A DNA stretch of 7,114 nt. Source: Phyllobacteriaceae bacterium UBA1059. Lineage in GTDB: Bacteria > Pseudomonadota > Alphaproteobacteria > Rhizobiales > Rhizobiaceae. Below are positions 5,018 through 7,114 of this stretch, in pieces. The position numbers were made by a program, and so were the translations under genes. The notes beneath the pieces were generated by a model. The model was given only the letters and a program-made list of their open reading frames with translations. It had not been told where the DNA came from and did not search any database. The stretch's first letter is position 1; the number at the start of each line of letters is the position of its first letter. The DNA lies in contig DCDI01000177.1 of NCBI GenBank assembly GCA_002316345.1, positions 17,930 to 25,043 on the forward strand, written 5' to 3'.

Positions 5018-5347
5018 ATGGACAGGGAAGAACAGATCAAGGCACGCGCTCACGCAATCTGGGAAGAAGAGGGTCGTCCGGACCAGCGCTCTTCGGATCA
5101 CTGGGAACGTGCCGAACGCGAGATCGACTCGCAGGCCGCGCAACAAGGCGGCAACGAGGAAACCGGTGCGGCTTTGGCCAGCACGGCGCAGGCCGACGCT
5201 CTTGTTCCCGACGAGGAAGGCGGCGCCACGGCCAGTAACGAAGCGCTTCTTCAGGAAGGCAATGAGGGCAGCGCGCAGTTGCATGAGGATGTAACCGGCT
5301 CCCCGCAGCCAACGCCCCTCGGCAAGCAGGAAGTCAGCCGCCACTGA
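5018..5347 (+). CDS. DUF2934 domain protein
   Basis: The product has 109 residues. Residues about 4-37 match DUF2934: IKARAHAIWEEEGRP, then DHWERAEREI. The remainder is acidic and low-complexity, rich in Glu, Gln, Ala and Gly, and probably disordered. DUF2934 is a short domain common in rhizobia with no known biochemical function. ATG at 5018 is chosen over an in-frame ATG at 4934 because the GGGAG site at 5007-5011 is six bases upstream, the domain begins here, and 4934 lies inside the terminator and upstream of the predicted transcription start. A strong hairpin follows at 5377-5417. The promoter type suggests general-stress control. Confidence 0.88.
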   Translation: MDREEQIKARAHAIWEEEGRPDQRSSDHWERAEREIDSQAAQQGGNEETGAALASTAQADALVPDEEGGATASNEALLQEGNEGSAQLHEDVTGSPQPTPLGKQEVSRH

Positions 5348-5376
5348 AATCCTGATTGTCGCTATGTCGAAATTGA

Positions 5377-5417
5377 AAGGGCCCCTCCATCACATCCGAT
5401 GAGAGGGGCCCTTCTTT
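5377..5417. terminator. Bidirectional terminator between converging genes
   Basis: AAGGGCCCCTC (5377-5387) and GAGGGGCCCTT (5403-5413) form a perfect 11-bp stem, topped by CATC/GATG with one bulged base. CTTT follows on the plus strand and a T-rich stretch on the minus strand. It sits between the ends of the DUF2934 gene and the acidic small-protein gene and can serve both. Confidence 0.8.
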
Positions 5418-5425
5418 ATCCACTC

Positions 5426-5689
5426 TTAAAGCGTGCGACTGCGTTGAACACGCTTGTCGATGAACTCTTCTTCGGCAGGCTCCGCATCAGGCGGATTGAC
5501 ACCTTCCGAAGTCCGCACGCTTTCAAACGTCTCGCCGGAAGCCTCGGTCAAACCGTACGGCTCCTTCGGCCTGTCTCCCGGATCGCCGGTGTTCGGAAAC
5601 TTTGCGACCTCTTCATTGCTGCTGCTCGGCTTGAGCTTTTCAGCTTGAGCTTCGCGCAGGTTATGGTTGTTGCGATCATTAGTTGTCAT
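5426..5689 (-). CDS. Small acidic hydrophilic hypothetical protein
   Basis: The product is 87 residues, without a signal peptide, membrane segment or recognised domain. It is rich in Glu, Asp, Pro, Asn and Ser, has no Cys or Trp, and is probably largely disordered, like many bacterial stress-induced hydrophilic proteins; that comparison is compositional only. ATG at 5689 has GGAGG eight bases upstream. An in-frame frame extends to 5761, but the predicted promoter at 5711-5735 lies inside that extension, which supports the shorter start. It converges with the DUF2934 gene and shares its terminator and promoter type. Confidence 0.75.
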   Translation of the reverse strand: MTTNDRNNHNLREAQAEKLKPSSSNEEVAKFPNTGDPGDRPKEPYGLTEASGETFESVRTSEGVNPPDAEPAEEEFIDKRVQRSRTL

Positions 5690-5710
5690 GGCTGCTACCT
5701 CCATGAGCGG

Positions 5711-5735
5711 AACACGCCTGAACGGTGCGGGTTCC
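5711..5735 (-). promoter_or_regulatory. Candidate EcfG/RpoE2-type promoter, also matching on the plus strand
   Basis: Minus strand: GGAAC (5735-5731), 17 bases, GTT (5713-5711), that is GGAAC-N18-TT, with a predicted start just before the GGAGG of the 87-residue gene. Because the -10 is followed by CC, the plus strand also reads GGAAC (5709-5713), 17 bases, GTT (5731-5733). No gene follows closely on the plus strand. Confidence 0.55.
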
Positions 5736-5758
5736 ACGCTGCTGCTCACCCGTGCCCA

Positions 5759-5793
5759 CAAACAAAAACGGCGGGCACGAGATGCCCGCCGTT
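5759..5793 (-). terminator. Rho-independent terminator of the small secreted protein gene
   Basis: On the minus strand a perfect 11-bp stem, AACGGCGGGCA and TGCCCGCCGTT with loop TCTCG, is followed by UUUUUGUUUG. It lies 45 bases after the stop codon at 5839. A further hairpin (5800-5822, 9 bp, one wobble) sits between stop and terminator. Confidence 0.9.
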
Positions 5794-5838
5794 GAATCAG
5801 ATGATCGCTCTACGCGATCGTCGTTGCTCGAAAGCAGA

Positions 5839-6144
5839 TTACTTCGAAACGCGATCGAACAGGCCGAGACCGCTTTCGTTGCGGGTGTCGGACGGAACGC
5901 CGGTCGGGTTGTCGGTTGCCGAGCGGATCGTGCGCGGCTCGTTCGTGGTCGAAGCCGTGGTCAGTCGGTCATACGAAACATGAACGGCAGGCGCAGCAGA
6001 GTTGGTGGTGTCGCGGTTGAAGACACCGCCCTGATCGAACGGCGCAGCGCCATTCTGGCGCGTCGTGTTGGCAACCTGAGCGGAAGCCGCACCAGCGGAA
6101 ATTGCGAGAGCGGCGGCAGCAATAGCTAAAATCTTGGTATTCAT
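5839..6144 (-). CDS. Small secreted/periplasmic hypothetical protein
   Basis: The product is 101 residues. A signal peptide is clear: MNTK, an Ala/Ile-rich hydrophobic core and ASA at 20-22, so cleavage is predicted before Gln23. The mature part (about 79 residues) is polar, rich in Thr, Asn, Asp and Arg, with no Cys and no recognised domain. ATG at 6144 has AAGGA eight bases upstream. It would be exported by Sec to the periplasm or outside. A palindrome GGCCA-TCAAT-TGGCC (6175-6189) in the upstream region could be an operator. No GGAAC-type promoter was found, so it may not belong to the stress group of its neighbours. Function is unknown. Confidence 0.8.
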   Translation of the reverse strand: MNTKILAIAAAALAISAGAASAQVANTTRQNGAAPFDQGGVFNRDTTNSAAPAVHVSYDRLTTASTTNEPRTIRSATDNPTGVPSDTRNESGLGLFDRVSK

Positions 6145-6174
6145 AACAAATATCCTTAGGCTTTGTTCTTATTG

Positions 6175-6189
6175 GGCCATCAATTGGCC
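6175..6189. promoter_or_regulatory. Possible operator palindrome upstream of the secreted protein gene
   Basis: GGCCA-TCAAT-TGGCC is a perfect 5-bp inverted repeat about 30 bases upstream of the ATG at 6144. A second inverted repeat, GAACCG/CGGTTC, lies at 6227-6248. Either could bind a regulator, but both are short enough to arise by chance. Confidence 0.25.
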
Positions 6190-6326
6190 ACGGGGTTGAA
6201 ATGGTCCTTTCAGCCTGTTTCCACCAGAACCGATCTCCTTGACGGTTCGGCACCCCACTGTGAACAATGAAGCCGGCTCACGGCCTTGAACGCGGCCCGC
6301 TTCATTCCCATGATCAGACGCGCCCT

Positions 6327-7114
6327 TTATTCCGCGGCCAGGCGGGTATCTCCGTGTTCCTCCCGGCCGTGGTCTGCAACAATCACAGACGTTTGCCGCT
6401 GGCGCACAGGCAGCCTGATATCGTTGCGATGACGCGGCAGGGCTTCGGGTGCTTCTTCCTGAATGAAGGCGATCAGCTTCTCGCGTACCTCACAGCGCAG
6501 ATCGAAGGCGGTCGGCGCGTTGCGTGCACTGACTAGCACGCGCACCTGCATCGTGTTCTCCGTTGTTTCCACGACCGCCAGGTTGATGACGCGCTTGTCC
6601 CAGTGCGGCGACGCATGCGCGATCTCGGTGAGCTTTTCGCGAATGCGGCCGAGCGGCGCCTGGTAATCGAGATAGAGCATCACCACGCCAATCAGCGAAG
6701 CGTTTTCGCGTGTCCAGTTCTGAAACGGCTGCTCGATGAAATAGCGCAGCGGCACGATGAGCCGCCGCCAATCCCAGATCTTCACCACCACATAGGTCGC
6801 GGTGATTTCCTCGATCGTGCCCCACTCGCCTTCCACGATCACCGCATCGTCGATACGGATTGGCTGCGTAATGGCGAGCTGCAGGCCGGCAAAAAGGTTG
6901 GACAGCACAGGCTGCGCGGCCAAGCCGACGATCACACCAGCTGCACCGCCTGCCGCCAGTAGGCTCACGCCATATTGGCGCACCGATTCGAACGTCATGA
7001 GCGCCACCGCGGCGGTAACGACGATCAGCACGAAGACAAGTGCGCGCCGCAGAATGTTGGCCTGCGTCAGATGTTTGCGTGCCAGGAGGTTGTCTTCGAC
7101 ATCGATGCGATACC
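6327..7114 (-). CDS. MscS-family mechanosensitive ion channel, C-terminal part
   Basis: The right window edge cuts the 5' end; 261 residues are visible, ending in TAA at 6327-6329. Numbering from the edge: a charged linker, a membrane helix at about 24-41, and the Gly/Ala-rich pore helix and hinge at about 47-80 (AAGGAAGVIVGLAAQPVLSN). The MscS beta domain follows at about 85-130 (RIDDAVIVEGEWGTIEEI and RRLIVPLRYF), then a cytoplasmic alpha/beta domain. MscS channels sit in the inner membrane and release solutes on hypo-osmotic shock; many homologues also sense or transport other solutes. The missing part should hold the N-terminal membrane helices. No start can be assigned; the GTG at 7031 is internal. 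No strong terminator is seen after the gene, only an imperfect GAAGC/GCTTC hairpin near 6269-6303. Confidence 0.92.
   Translation of the reverse strand, partial: YRIDVEDNLLARKHLTQANILRRALVFVLIVVTAAVALMTFESVRQYGVSLLAAGGAAGVIVGLAAQPVLSNLFAGLQLAITQPIRIDDAVIVEGEWGTIEEITATYVVVKIWDWRRLIVPLRYFIEQPFQNWTRENASLIGVVMLYLDYQAPLGRIREKLTEIAHASPHWDKRVINLAVVETTENTMQVRVLVSARNAPTAFDLRCEVREKLIAFIQEEAPEALPRHRNDIRLPVRQRQTSVIVADHGREEHGDTRLAAE

Noticed and set aside
5894..5918. GGAAC motif on the plus strand inside the secreted protein gene
   Set aside because: Spacing to GTT is one base short and it lies within a coding region with no plus-strand gene downstream.

Overview
The window looks like a chromosomal stretch from a Rhizobiales alphaproteobacterium, most likely of the Rhizobium/Agrobacterium/Ensifer/Shinella type. 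This rests on the protein families and the promoter style: an M15-type peptidase of rhizobial form, a group III truncated haemoglobin, a DUF2934 protein, a compact cold-shock protein, and several GGAAC-N18/19-TT motifs of the kind used by alphaproteobacterial general-stress sigma factors (EcfG/RpoE2 type). I could run no database search, so the genus is inferred. No phage, transposase or CRISPR was seen.

Layout, left to right. The 3' end of an M15/DUF882 peptidase gene (1-304, +) is followed by tRNA-Glu(TTC) with its own promoter. About 540 bases without a recognisable gene follow; they open with a cloverleaf-like fold. Next is a two-gene unit, group III truncated haemoglobin plus a DUF1971 cupin (1000-1739, +), probably linked to nitric oxide or redox stress. 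Two minus-strand genes come next: a small Ala/Lys/Glu-rich protein (1807-2049) and a cold-shock protein (2268-2477) with a good promoter, a leader of about 120 nt and a structured 3' end.

Between the cold-shock promoter and the next gene lies a candidate orphan small RNA (about 2696-2799, -). Its fold, a long stem-loop plus a rho-independent terminator, repeats that of the cold-shock 3' UTR with many compensating base changes. This is the best candidate here for something undescribed.

The right half starts with a zinc alcohol dehydrogenase and a short-chain dehydrogenase in one operon (2941-4915, +). A DUF2934 protein (5018-5347, +), an acidic hydrophilic small protein (5426-5689, -), a small secreted protein (5839-6144, -) and the 3' part of an MscS-family channel gene (6327-7114, -) follow. 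The dehydrogenase operon, the DUF2934 gene and the acidic small protein each carry a well-placed GGAAC-N18/19-TT motif, so these three units are plausibly one general-stress regulon. The promoter of the DUF2934 gene lies inside the terminator hairpin of the upstream operon.
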